Part shown: positions 1-7,074 of the stretch, piece by piece | How the letters are laid out: each line of letters starts with the position of its first letter | How positions within the stretch are numbered: position 1 is the first letter of the stretch | DNA from: a virus | Virus record (IMG/VR): IMGVR_UViG_3300032288_005327 | Location: 1 to 26,385 of that record | Length of the DNA stretch: 26,385 nt | Reading direction: 5' to 3' (one strand) | The notes under the pieces: generated by a model | What the model was told of the DNA's origin: nothing | What the model saw: only the letters and a program-made list of their open reading frames with translations | Databases searched by the model: none | Position numbers and translations under genes: made by a program

Positions 1-414
1 CACTTTTTGTTTCAGGGCTTGGAACTCGTCCTTGTCCCTCGGCGTAACCTTTTTCCGAAACTTGCATTTTTCGCATGTTTCGTATCTTGTGCGTATCTCC
101 CTATCATTGGCGTACTTGCGAATGGGAGTCTTCTTCATTGCGAAGATGAAGTCCCTCCATTTGTCGTAACGCGGATTTTCCTTGGTCACCTGCTGTTCCG
201 GATTTTCCTCCACAAGCCATGGCCAGTTCTTGGCGTAGTAGATCAGGATTTCTTCCTCCGGATTGCCGATCTTTTTGCCGTTCGCTATTCGGAAATCACG
301 AATTTTTTCCACTAGTTCATCGAATGATTCGGCCTTGAACATGACGGCGCGATCATTGAAGTGGTGGCCCCCGTAGGGGATCCGCATGGAGTTTTCCTTG
401 AGTCTAAGATTCAT
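1..414 (-). CDS. Partial hypothetical protein downstream of terminase
   Basis: Open reading frame on the minus strand that runs off the left edge; 138 codons are visible. The chosen start (ATG at 414) overlaps the last 11 bases of the terminase gene and is preceded by GACGGAG, a good ribosome binding site lying inside the terminase 3' end, so translation is probably coupled. A second in-frame ATG lies at 387. The protein is hydrophilic and contains a CxxC pair (TCEKCKFR) about 108 residues in, which could be half of a zinc ribbon continuing outside the window. I do not recognise the family. Its place just after the terminase suggests a packaging or late-region role, but this is inference only. 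Confidence 0.75.
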   Translation of the reverse strand, partial: MNLRLKENSMRIPYGGHHFNDRAVMFKAESFDELVEKIRDFRIANGKKIGNPEEEILIYYAKNWPWLVEENPEQQVTKENPRYDKWRDFIFAMKKTPIRKYANDREIRTRYETCEKCKFRKKVTPRDKDEFQALKQKV

Positions 415-3322
415 CGGCTCCGTCGATTGAGATCGAGTCATCCGCCTCCACATTGACGTAGCCTTTCATAGAGTACAACTTGATGTTGGAAGGGCCTGAT
501 TCTGGGCGGTTGATCTGGTGCTCCACCAAGCCAGGAATCACATCCGAGGTTTGGCGAATCATGTGAACTAGCATGATCACGGCATCAGCCTCGTCGGGAG
601 AGTTCTGGTTGCGGGACTTGTATTCCTCCTTGGCTTCTACCTTGATTCCCTTTGCTCCTGTCCTGTAACGCCTGCTCGTTAGCTGGGTATGGAGAGGTTG
701 AGGAGGGATGATGGGGTTGATCAGGATGGCGCGGCAGGACGGATCCAACCAGCGTCGGAAAGCCCACCACATCTCGGACATGAGCCCATCGCATTGTTTG
801 TCGGCTCCATTCTGGTCTTCAGCTAGGATCTTTAACTCGGAAGCCTTTTCGTTCCAAGCGATTCCTAGTACTTCTCCCCATACCTTGCAGAGGTGAGACC
901 AAGTTCCGAAACCATAGCCCGTTTTGTCCACGGCGACATGATCTGGATCTATTTGCAGCATCTTGCAGCGACCCATGATCTCCTCAGCCATCTTGACCGT
1001 GTTATCGTGCTTCTCCAATGGGATCAACTGGTCTATCTGAAGAACATGGCGGGGTTTATCCTTGGCGGAGTTAAGCCTGTCTTTGAAGGGTTGGAAACGG
1101 CCCATGTGGTCCTCCCAACCGGATGCCAGACCCCATCTTCCTATCGCCATTTGGGCAGAGTCCTTGCCCATGAATGCCAAGTCCACGGAGGCAAATACTT
1201 CAGGATTCTCGATGAAGGTAGCCTCTCCCCTTGCCTCCTGTGGCCATTGAGGCGGGATGATCGTGTTGACATCGCCCTTCATCGGGGGCCAGCCACGGGC
1301 AAAGCAGGAGTAGTTTGGTGAGTTATCTCCTCCCGCCTTCAGATAGGAGATGAAACCTTCGTAAGTTTGAAGGCCAGGGTAGACTACAACCCGTTGCTTG
1401 ACGTTCTCCGATAGCGCCGCATCCAACCGGCAAACGCGCCAACCCGCCTTGGAACTCCAGTCGTACAGGCGATCCATGTCATCCACGGACCAGCCATGCT
1501 CCGGTTCCGCCAGTTGCACCACATGGACGGAGGAAGACTCGGGATTGAAGGCTACGGCGATCTTGATGAGCTCCGTGCCGGATTTGGACGCGATGAGCGA
1601 GTTGAAGTCCTTGAACGGCCCGTTCGGCCAGTTTTGCCCTTCGTCGCCGAGCACCCGCAATCGGGACAGGTAGCCGAACTTCTCGTGCTTCTTTTTCCGC
1701 ACCGGTTGCGCCTTGTACCCTTTGAACTGACCGGACGTTTCTTGGGATTGCTTAAATGCAATTCCGGAGATGCCAAAGCCATAACCGGCGGCTTTGACTC
1801 CCATCCACAAAGTCGAGTCCTGTACGGTGATCTCGTACGCGCTAGGAATAGCGCAAGAGCGGTAGAGATTAACAACGTGGGCAAAAAGGTTTTTTCGGAG
1901 ATGATCTTCATTGACGGCGGCTAGTTTGACGGTGGTGTAGAATGGATCGCGCAGGTAATCCAAAAGCATATATGCGCCAGCGGCATACGTATTATGGGTT
2001 ACCGTAAAATCGCCCAGCAGGAACCGATGGTTTCCGTCGATGACAAATCCGTAATACTTTCCGTCGCCGATGGGCTCCACCTTGAATCCTGTGTTACAAA
2101 GGTTTTTCTTTGTTTTCGGCTCCAAGGCATGTTTTTCCAAAGTCGGGATTTCAGTTATTCCAACCCCCGATATTCCAACATGGAAGTAGGTTCCGGAAAA
2201 ACCGATGGATTTGATCCTGTGGACTCGCGGCGTTACCGTGGAAGCGTACCCCAATGAACGGGCCAAACGCATCACCTGATTAGCCAAAGCCTCATGCTTA
2301 GTGACGAATTGGTAGGATGTTTTGCAGGAGACCCATCCATCCGAGTCGATAAGACCGGCAAGAAGCTTAAGCCGGTTCTCCCTTGAGTTGACCAAGTAGT
2401 CATTCAGGATAGTTTTTTCCCCATTGATCCTGCTGGTTCTGATGAAGTCCAGAAACGGGTTTTTCCCGTTTTCAGGCCATCTCGCCGCCCACATTGGACA
2501 CTTATCATGATATCCCGACCAGATTCGGTAGCCTAGGGCCTGAAAGTACTCCACCCAACGCTTGGCCATGGGGCCATCGGGAGTATGGAGGGCGGGCACA
2601 TCAAATCCTCCATCGCCTATCCAAGCTCCGTAGATGTAAGGATCAAATGGAAGTGGTTTCTCCTCAAACTCCACTCCGACATGGAATTGCTTGAGGAGGT
2701 TCTTCTTATCCTTGGAAAGTTCCAAGTATTCCTTGATCGGGATGTCAATTACATCTCCCTTCCTCCATTTCTTACTAAGGCATCCTGAGCCGCATTTCTT
2801 ATGGGCAGATACCCTTAACGAAAGGATATGGGCATCGTTGCATTCCCAAGGCTCTCCACGTTCAGGGGTAATTCGGTACATCGGCCCGAATCCGGGATTG
2901 GCGACAAGGACCTTTCGTGGTGTTGAGTCGTCACCCATCAGTTGATCGCCAACCTTTACCTCTTTGGCGATTTTAACGGATCCATCGAACATGATTACGG
3001 GCGTGTCCGGATGGAGACACTTACTCATCGACGAAGCGCCCATGAGTAGAACGGTGGAACCCTCCTGCATGGCCTTGAAGACACGCACGGTTGATTCCGG
3101 CTCCGTGTTGAATTGCTCCGGACCCCATTGGAGCGTTGCCGCCTCAAGGTACATCTCGCTATCCAGCAGATGCTGGAGGAGGTCCTGCACCACCTTAAGT
3201 CCCTCGGCGTTGTTGGACACGACATGGTCCGTCTCTAGGATCTGGCAGATCCTAGTTCCGGCGGCCATCCAAAGGCCATCCGCGCAGAGCCGGTTAAGCT
3301 CCTTGGCGTGGTCAATCGTCAT
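404..3322 (-). CDS. terL: Terminase large subunit precursor with intein
   Basis: Phage packaging motor: an ATPase that drives DNA into the prohead plus a nuclease that cuts it. The 972-residue reading frame is a 629-residue terminase split by a 343-residue intein (residues 102-444). The N-extein ends GASSMSK and the C-extein begins TYAAG; joined they give GASSMSKT, a Walker A motif with Ser in place of the usual Gly before Lys. Walker B is LRVLGDEG (residues 555-562, D560/E561). The C-terminal RNase H-like nuclease shows FASVDLAF (D714), VAVDKTGYG (D799) and SPDEADA (D910/D913). The start overlaps the upstream stop as ATGA and follows AAGAAGG. Family assignment is strong from this motif order. 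Splicing should be needed for activity because the P-loop is interrupted. Confidence 0.95.
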   Translation of the reverse strand: MTIDHAKELNRLCADGLWMAAGTRICQILETDHVVSNNAEGLKVVQDLLQHLLDSEMYLEAATLQWGPEQFNTEPESTVRVFKAMQEGSTVLLMGASSMSKCLHPDTPVIMFDGSVKIAKEVKVGDQLMGDDSTPRKVLVANPGFGPMYRITPERGEPWECNDAHILSLRVSAHKKCGSGCLSKKWRKGDVIDIPIKEYLELSKDKKNLLKQFHVGVEFEEKPLPFDPYIYGAWIGDGGFDVPALHTPDGPMAKRWVEYFQALGYRIWSGYHDKCPMWAARWPENGKNPFLDFIRTSRINGEKTILNDYLVNSRENRLKLLAGLIDSDGWVSCKTSYQFVTKHEALANQVMRLARSLGYASTVTPRVHRIKSIGFSGTYFHVGISGVGITEIPTLEKHALEPKTKKNLCNTGFKVEPIGDGKYYGFVIDGNHRFLLGDFTVTHNTYAAGAYMLLDYLRDPFYTTVKLAAVNEDHLRKNLFAHVVNLYRSCAIPSAYEITVQDSTLWMGVKAAGYGFGISGIAFKQSQETSGQFKGYKAQPVRKKKHEKFGYLSRLRVLGDEGQNWPNGPFKDFNSLIASKSGTELIKIAVAFNPESSSVHVVQLAEPEHGWSVDDMDRLYDWSSKAGWRVCRLDAALSENVKQRVVVYPGLQTYEGFISYLKAGGDNSPNYSCFARGWPPMKGDVNTIIPPQWPQEARGEATFIENPEVFASVDLAFMGKDSAQMAIGRWGLASGWEDHMGRFQPFKDRLNSAKDKPRHVLQIDQLIPLEKHDNTVKMAEEIMGRCKMLQIDPDHVAVDKTGYGFGTWSHLCKVWGEVLGIAWNEKASELKILAEDQNGADKQCDGLMSEMWWAFRRWLDPSCRAILINPIIPPQPLHTQLTSRRYRTGAKGIKVEAKEEYKSRNQNSPDEADAVIMLVHMIRQTSDVIPGLVEHQINRPESGPSNIKLYSMKGYVNVEADDSISIDGADES
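1991..3019 (-). mobile_element. Intein with LAGLIDADG homing endonuclease inside terL
   Basis: An in-frame protein-splicing element, residues 102-444 of the terL product. It starts with Cys1 (block A: CLHPDTPVIMFDG), has a block B-like region ending NDAHIL (residues 162-167), and ends with block F/G (FVIDGNHRFLLGDF then VTHN), giving the penultimate His and terminal Asn. The +1 extein residue is Thr445. Two LAGLIDADG-type motifs sit between the splicing halves: YGAWIGDGG (about 231-239) and LLAGLIDSDG (about 320-329), so a homing endonuclease is probably intact. All splicing residues expected of a class 1 intein are present. The insertion point is the Walker A motif of the host ATPase, a site that inteins commonly target. 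Confidence 0.95.
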
Positions 3323-3522
3323 GCCTTCTTTTCAAGGCGACCAAACCGGTCCTTGATGACATAATCAGGTTTTCCATCCTGCTTGTAAATGATGATGTCG
3401 GCTTCGTGGAAGTTCTTGGCGGATACCATGAAATGGTAGAAGCGGGGTTCCGTCGGAGGATTCTTCTCAAAAGCAGGAAGAAGATCCTTAACGCCTAGAT
3501 TCAATACTTTATCCTGATTCAT
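3319..3522 (-). CDS. Small hypothetical protein upstream of terL
   Basis: 67-residue soluble protein of unknown family. Its stop overlaps the terL start as ATGA, and its own start lies 14 bases inside the end of the preceding gene, so it is a tightly packed member of the packaging operon. The sequence is rich in Lys, Asp and Phe, with a central HEADIIIYKQDGKPDY segment that looks like a beta hairpin. No transmembrane segment or cysteine motif is seen. No function is assigned. Confidence 0.75.
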   Translation of the reverse strand: MNQDKVLNLGVKDLLPAFEKNPPTEPRFYHFMVSAKNFHEADIIIYKQDGKPDYVIKDRFGRLEKKA

Positions 3523-3910
3523 TGTCAGCTTTTACTTCGATGGTTGGCTTCTTGATCTTGTCAAAGGAAAGAGGCTTGGAGGCGTGGGATGGATCGGCAA
3601 CCTTGATTCCTTCCAGCGGGTTGGCCTTGCTTTCGGCGGCGGCGTAAATCTCAAGGGAGGCTGAATTGATGTCCTTCAGGGCTTTGGCCAGATCCGCCAG
3701 CTCCTTTGGCGTCAAAGTGACCTCCTTGTCCTTGTAGTTCTTGATGTTCTCCATCAGCAGCGACCTCATCACGGAGGCCACCATCATATTCATGCGGGCG
3801 TTCTCACCCCTATCGGTAGGGACAATCACCTCCCTTCCATCGACTGGAACAACTATGGCGTTCGGCACCAGTTTCCTGATGACGATGTTATCCTTCTCTT
3901 CGTCGGACAT
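3509..3910 (-). CDS. Hypothetical packaging-operon protein
   Basis: 133 residues, charged, no membrane segment. The first third is beta-rich (IVVPVDGREVIVPTDRG, residues 19-35), followed by helical sequence (residues 40-95) with a KELADLAKALKDIN heptad-like stretch, and a Pro/Lys-rich tail. Size and position just before terL would fit a small terminase subunit or an accessory DNA-binding factor, but I see no diagnostic helix-turn-helix and cannot assign it. It lies 2 bases after the exonuclease-like gene and overlaps the next gene by 14 bases, so it is co-transcribed. Confidence 0.75.
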   Translation of the reverse strand: MSDEEKDNIVIRKLVPNAIVVPVDGREVIVPTDRGENARMNMMVASVMRSLLMENIKNYKDKEVTLTPKELADLAKALKDINSASLEIYAAAESKANPLEGIKVADPSHASKPLSFDKIKKPTIEVKADNESG

Positions 3911-3912
3911 GG

Positions 3913-4722
3913 TTATTTGCAGCTACCGTTCTTTTTCTTCTTCTTCATGGATTCATCATAGCCTTTCTTGGCCGTTTGAGAGATGGAGTAATATCCGTGG
4001 CAGGAATTGCAGCGCATCTGGTGCTTCACCGTACCAGCAGCCGAGTACACCGTTTTCGACTTCTTGACATCCTCCGATCCGCAATGGGAGCAAGTCCAAG
4101 TCTCATTCCCCAAAGCCACTCCGGCATGGGTCTTTGCCGCCACATGCAACCTCAATTTCTCGTAGACTTTCGCCAGTAACTCAACGTCTCTGCCGCAGTA
4201 CTTGCACATGTAGTCCAACGACCTTCCGCATTTTTGAAGAACGATCTTCTTCCAAAGGTCGAAATGCGTGTCGAGCTTATGACCGAAACCGAGGAAGCTG
4301 CCGATGTAATCGAGTTTGTTGGAGTTAAAGTAAAAGTGCTTTGAGGCCCAGGCCTTCGTGTCAATTGTCTTGTACTTGGGCAGGGGAGGGAGTCCGTGGT
4401 AGAGGCACCTCGTCCGTAACCATGGGAGATCAAACCTATCCCCATAGTGGGCGACAAGCTCGTCAGCTTCGTTCGCCACCAGAAGAAAACGCTCAAGCAT
4501 AGCCTTGTCATCCTGATCCTTATCCCATCTAAGAACCGATGCCTTCTTGTCTCCCTCCCACATGTACCCAATACAGATGATCTTTCTTTCATGGAGGATG
4601 TTGTCGTGACTTATGTTGTTATCCATCCCAGCCCTCCAGCAGAAGACCACGTTAGGAGAAGTCTCAATATCCCAAAACAATCTCCTGATCCCCGTCTTCT
4701 CAGGGGTATTGGTATTGATCAT
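3913..4722 (-). CDS. 3'-5' exonuclease-like protein with C-terminal zinc ribbon
   Basis: 269 residues. The N-terminal RNase H-like exonuclease fold (DnaQ/PolB type) shows ExoI FWDIETSP (D18, E20), ExoII HYGDRFDLPWL (D98) and ExoIII CKYCGRDVELL (D179). The C-terminal third has a zinc ribbon, C211xxC214 and C238xxC241, and a Lys-rich end. Proteins of this kind hydrolyse DNA or RNA from 3' ends with two metal ions; no polymerase domain is attached. First gene of the packaging operon, starting after the hairpin-rich spacer. The ATG at 4722 has no clear Shine-Dalgarno site. The zinc ribbon probably helps nucleic-acid binding (inference). The exact substrate is unknown. Confidence 0.85.
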   Translation of the reverse strand: MINTNTPEKTGIRRLFWDIETSPNVVFCWRAGMDNNISHDNILHERKIICIGYMWEGDKKASVLRWDKDQDDKAMLERFLLVANEADELVAHYGDRFDLPWLRTRCLYHGLPPLPKYKTIDTKAWASKHFYFNSNKLDYIGSFLGFGHKLDTHFDLWKKIVLQKCGRSLDYMCKYCGRDVELLAKVYEKLRLHVAAKTHAGVALGNETWTCSHCGSEDVKKSKTVYSAAGTVKHQMRCNSCHGYYSISQTAKKGYDESMKKKKKNGSCK

Positions 4723-4741
4723 GATTTGTTACAAAACCACC

Positions 4742-5137
4742 CCACTTATTAACAAGTGGTTAGGATTTAGTACATAGCGGTATTCACATTTTCATTGCCT
4801 TGTCAACCCTTGAATGGGTTGACCCCTCGCGGCTTGGAACCTACTCTGGTAACGATGTAGGCAAACGGCTACACCTCACCCCTTGTTAGGGATGAGGCGT
4901 TTATGGAATCGACTCTGTATAACGAGAGGCGAGGTATCCGTGTACTTCCAGTCGCTACTGCTCGGCTTGTTCCAATACTTCAGCAGGGGGGTGTGCGACC
5001 AGTCCTCAGGCCTTGCGGCCACATATTAGGCAGGGTTGGAGTTTAGGCGTTCGACGCTCCCTGCCACCGATCCCCAGAGACGAGCCTTGTTCAGGCAGCG
5101 TGGCTGGGCTCTTCTTGTTTCCAACTGGGGGGCTCTG
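4742..5137 (-). other. Gene-free, hairpin-dense spacer; candidate structured RNA
   Basis: About 500 bases between the 5.15 kb terminator and the exonuclease gene hold no convincing gene. The stretch is full of perfect stems: CCACTT/AAGTGG (4742-4759), GTCAACCC/GGGTTGAC (4802-4823, 6-base loop), CCTCA-CCCT/AGGG-TGAGG (4874-4897), TGTAG/CTACA competing with CCTAC/GTAGG near 4850-4874, GGCC/GGCC (5009-5020), GGCAGGG/CCCTGCC (5029-5065), and CCCCAG/CTGGGG (5072-5130) enclosing GAGCC/GGCTC. On the minus strand the 5009-5020 hairpin closes with GCAA, a GNRA tetraloop, which favours RNA transcribed leftward as a long leader of the packaging operon. I could not match it to a known RNA family. Confidence 0.45.
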
Positions 5138-5141
5138 AGAT

Positions 5142-5185
5142 ACAAAAAGAAAAATCCGGGCGTGGTAGCAGGCACGACCGGATTT
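5142..5185 (-). terminator. Intrinsic terminator of the small late genes
   Basis: Hairpin AAATCCGG-x-CGTG / CACG-x-CCGGATTT (5152-5185, 8-base loop), followed on the minus strand by a T-rich run, TTTTCTTTTTG. It lies about 85 bases after the stop of the 5270-5476 gene and separates the tiny-gene string from the packaging operon. Confidence 0.8.
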
Positions 5186-5269
5186 CACTTTCTCTAACTG
5201 AAATTCACTCGCGTCTGCTACAACGCATCCTAACTACGATCAAGGTACCATAGCGGATGCAGAAATCAA

Positions 5270-5476
5270 CTACTTTTTTGAAATATCTTTGGCTTCTTTC
5301 ATAACTAGCGGTCTATTATCGACTAACAACTCTCTTTTCAAGGGACGAATGGGCTTTCCGAAGTCATCTCGGATGTAATCTCTCCTCATGCTGCGGGCGA
5401 AACGAGCGTGTTCTGGAGCAACCCAACGATCATGGGGGTTTGGATTGCGGGGTGATTGGCTAGGGGTATTGGTCAT
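5270..5476 (-). CDS. Small basic hypothetical protein
   Basis: 68 residues, rich in Arg, Pro, Lys and Asp, with no hydrophobic segment. It starts 43 bases after the preceding tiny gene with no clear Shine-Dalgarno site and is the last gene before the 5.15 kb terminator. The central HDRWVAPEHARFARSMRRDY segment looks helical and basic, which would suit a nucleic-acid or virion contact, but this is inference. No family recognised. Confidence 0.55.
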   Translation of the reverse strand: MTNTPSQSPRNPNPHDRWVAPEHARFARSMRRDYIRDDFGKPIRPLKRELLVDNRPLVMKEAKDISKK

Positions 5477-5519
5477 TTAGGGGACAAAATAACCCCGCTC
5501 GGGCCATGAAGTGGCTAGC

Positions 5520-5633
5520 TCACTTCTTCTTCTTGGGGCGAATCTTGGAACCGTACTTTTTGGTCCAACGCTTAGCAACAGCAGGCTCCTTGGCCCACAG
5601 GTAAGAACGTTGTTTGGCAGAGGTGAATGGCAT
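5520..5633 (-). CDS. Very small phage protein, MPFTSAKQR type
   Basis: 37 residues. It begins MPFTSAKQRSYLWAKEPAVA and ends with a Lys-rich tail, KIRPKKKK. Short basic proteins with this opening (MPF-S-KQR-YLWAN-P) recur in tailed phages; their job is not established as far as I know. The start has no Shine-Dalgarno site: the leader is A/T-rich, with CCTAAACCTAAATAGTC directly before ATG. It lies 18 bases after the stop of the next gene upstream and belongs to the same minus-strand string of tiny late genes. Confidence 0.75.
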   Translation of the reverse strand: MPFTSAKQRSYLWAKEPAVAKRWTKKYGSKIRPKKKK

Positions 5634-5651
5634 GACTATTTAGGTTTAGGT

Positions 5652-5885
5652 TTAACGGTACTTGCTGGTCTTTTCCGCGATCTTCTTCGGCTGGGGTACG
5701 AACTGCTTGCCCGCCTTCATCCCCTTACGTTTTGCGGCGTTTGTCGCCGCTTTCTCCGCAGGACTTAAGGCATCCCATGCCGCGCTGGGGAGGAAGCGCT
5801 CCCCCGTCTTTAGGGAGGGTTTTCCGGAGTTTGTCCGCCATTTCTCACCCATCCACTTCTGGAGATCCAATTGAGGCTTTTTCAT
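5652..5885 (-). CDS. Small phage protein with SGKPS / GERFLP / EKAAT motifs
   Basis: 77 residues, strongly basic. Order of motifs: W-MGEKWRT, SGKPSLKTGERFLPSAAW, LSPAEKAATNAAKRKG, then a GKQFVPQPKKIAEKTSKYR end. This arrangement is familiar from short proteins of tailed phages of unknown function, often near structural genes. The start is two bases after the upstream stop (TAA-CC-ATG) and has no Shine-Dalgarno site, so re-initiation is likely. No catalytic motif is seen; DNA or capsid binding is only a guess from charge. Confidence 0.8.
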   Translation of the reverse strand: MKKPQLDLQKWMGEKWRTNSGKPSLKTGERFLPSAAWDALSPAEKAATNAAKRKGMKAGKQFVPQPKKIAEKTSKYR

Positions 5886-5887
5886 GG

Positions 5888-6067
5888 TTAATTACGATAG
5901 CCTCCTCCCGCCTTCTTGTAGGCACTCGCCAGACGCATGGCTTTGATGGCGCTCCATTGACCGGCTCGTCCACCCTTGGTGCCCGACTTGATCCGCTGGA
6001 ACAGGCGCTTCCTGAGCGCGGGCTTGGTGTAGACACCAGCCGAATTTACCCTTGATTTGGTTCTCAT
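5888..6067 (-). CDS. Small phage protein with TKP-LR / GGR-GQWSA-KA motif
   Basis: 59 residues from the ATG at 6067; the open frame extends further upstream but that part translates hairpin-rich spacer and looks non-coding. Core motifs are GVYTKPALRKRLF, KGGRAGQWSAIKAM and a YKKAGGGYR end, a pattern I know from short conserved proteins of phages and some large DNA viruses (I believe the family is listed as DUF5872, not checked). Arg/Lys-rich, no membrane segment. No clear Shine-Dalgarno site. It follows the tRNA and structured spacer and precedes the 5652 gene by 2 bases. Confidence 0.8.
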   Translation of the reverse strand: MRTKSRVNSAGVYTKPALRKRLFQRIKSGTKGGRAGQWSAIKAMRLASAYKKAGGGYRN

Positions 6068-6455
6068 AAGAAATTGAGGCCGATACTTGTAAGGCGCGTC
6101 GGCCGAGGGGTGCCTTGCGGGCATCGTACCTGTAAGCGCGCCGTGACTACGCGGAGAACGCCTCTCCGGCTCATAACCTGAATTGGGGGCGTCATGTCCT
6201 GCGGGCATGAAGGACCGCCTAGGTAAGGTCCCGCTCGGAATCGCACCGATACCGCCAAAAGATCCATGATTCCCGATTTCTTTACGCGAGCCTTATGCAG
6301 GACTCGTCGGTAGCGTCATGGGCGCTGAAAGACCAAGGAACGAAAGAGGCGCCGAGTATTCCCAGCGAGCTGATCCTTTTCAAGGTGGCATGGAGCCACC
6401 CTGCCTTGGGATCGGTTAATATTCCCCCCGACTACGCAGTAGGAGCCGATCAAAA
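6068..6455 (-). other. Structured non-coding stretch between tRNA-Met and the next gene
   Basis: Nearly 390 bases with no credible gene. Visible stems include a GNRA-closed hairpin on the minus strand (ATGCC-GCAA-GGCAC type, near 6090-6107), GGACC/GGTCC (6212-6231), GGTGGC/GCCACC with a 5-base loop (6384-6400) inside GATCC/GGATC, and GATCGG/CCGATC (about 6411-6451) enclosing CTAC/GTAG. It would be transcribed leftward together with the tRNA from the 6.6 kb promoter. Large structured RNAs next to phage tRNAs are known (GOLLD and ROOL families), but I see no diagnostic match and do not claim one. Confidence 0.4.
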
Positions 6456-6529
6456 TGGGTGCAGGGACGAGAATTGAACTCGTATCATTCGGGTATGAAC
6501 CGAGCGTTCTGCCGTTAAACTACCCTGCA
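6456..6529 (-). tRNA. tRNA-Met (CAT anticodon)
   Basis: Complete cloverleaf on the minus strand. The acceptor stem is TGCAGGG/CCCTGCA (7 bp), the D stem GTTT/GAAC, the anticodon loop TTCATAC with anticodon CAT, and the T stem ACGAG/CTCGT around TTCAATT. Discriminator C is followed by an encoded CCA. One C-A mismatch sits at the outer end of the anticodon stem. A CAT anticodon could serve Met, or Ile if the C is lysidine-modified; sequence alone does not decide. A promoter lies about 60 bases upstream. Confidence 0.93.
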
Positions 6530-6588
6530 TGAAAGTTGTGCACGGGATGCTTGCTGACGCATCACATATGATTCGTAATGTCCTATTT

Positions 6589-6617
6589 ATCATACCTTAA
6601 GCCTATTAAAGTATCAT
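6589..6617 (-). promoter_or_regulatory. sigma70-like promoter for tRNA-Met
   Basis: On the minus strand: -35 ATGATA (4 of 6 matches), a 17-base spacer, and -10 TATGAT (5 of 6), in a locally A/T-rich stretch. Predicted start near 6582, about 50 bases before the tRNA 5' end. It would also feed the structured spacer and the small genes downstream. Confidence 0.55.
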
Positions 6618-6634
6618 ATATAAGACACTATCCA

Positions 6635-6880
6635 TCACCAAGCCTTGCAGGACCAGTAGCGGGCCGTAAGCTTGCTACCAAGGTCGTCACAGTTATGGCG
6701 GGCGCGGAAGGACTTGCGCCTAGCGGGGATATGCTTCTTGATGCTCATCTTTGGATCTCCAAAGCGCACCAACCTAACCTGCCCGTTTTCCTTGGCAAGG
6801 ACAGCCGATTTCTTCGAGGCTCCGGGGGTGGATTTGGGTTTGTTGTATCCTGAGAACGTTTCTCCGCGATAGGTGATCAT
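6635..6880 (-). CDS. Conserved small phage protein (RFGDPKM / RRKSFRARH type)
   Basis: 81 residues. Order of motifs: MITYRGETFSGYNKPK, ASKKSAVLAKENGQVRLVRFGDP, ARRKSFRARHNCDD, and a TARYWSCKAW end. This is a widely recurring short protein of tailed phages; it is very basic and has two cysteines (C64 and C78). Its role is not established to my knowledge. The start has no Shine-Dalgarno site (TAATTACCC before ATG). It lies between the 6.9 kb hairpin and the tRNA promoter. Confidence 0.85.
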   Translation of the reverse strand: MITYRGETFSGYNKPKSTPGASKKSAVLAKENGQVRLVRFGDPKMSIKKHIPARRKSFRARHNCDDLGSKLTARYWSCKAW

Positions 6881-6904
6881 GGGTAATTAGGGTTGAAAAT
6901 GGTA

Positions 6905-6940
6905 AAGGGGCGCCTGCGATTTCAACGCAGCCCGCCCCTT
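6905..6940 (-). terminator. Hairpin between small genes, possible weak terminator
   Basis: AAGGGGCG/CGCCCCTT (8 bp) then CTGCG/CGCAG with a 7-base loop and a small internal loop. On the minus strand it is followed by TTTACCATTTTC, a poor T-run, so it may instead be a leader hairpin of the 6635-6880 gene, which starts 24 bases later. The rest of 6941-7074 holds only a CCTGCT/AGCAGG stem (7022-7050). Confidence 0.4.
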
Positions 6941-7074
6941 GATTATTGAAAGAACTAGCCACTTCGCTCGTGAGAGTCGGCCCGAGTGGGTTCGTTCATT
7001 GGTTGCAGCCCAACTTAAAAGCCTGCTTGACTAACGACTTCCGTAGCAGGTCTTATAAGGATTGCAAGCTTTTT

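Noticed and set aside
7-315. 102-codon frame on the plus strand at the left edge
   Set aside because: It lies opposite a continuous minus-strand gene that overlaps the terminase stop and has a ribosome binding site inside terL; this frame has no such support.
5006-5188. 60-codon minus-strand frame through the 5.0-5.2 kb spacer
   Set aside because: It begins inside the terminator hairpin at 5152-5185 and runs through several perfect stems, so it looks like RNA structure read as protein.
6228-6303. Second tRNA: GTCCTGC/GCGGGAC with a T-arm-like TCGG/CCGA (minus strand)
   Set aside because: The 7-bp outer stem and T-like arm exist, but no 5-bp anticodon stem with a 7-base loop can be formed and no CCA follows. 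Kept only as part of the structured stretch.
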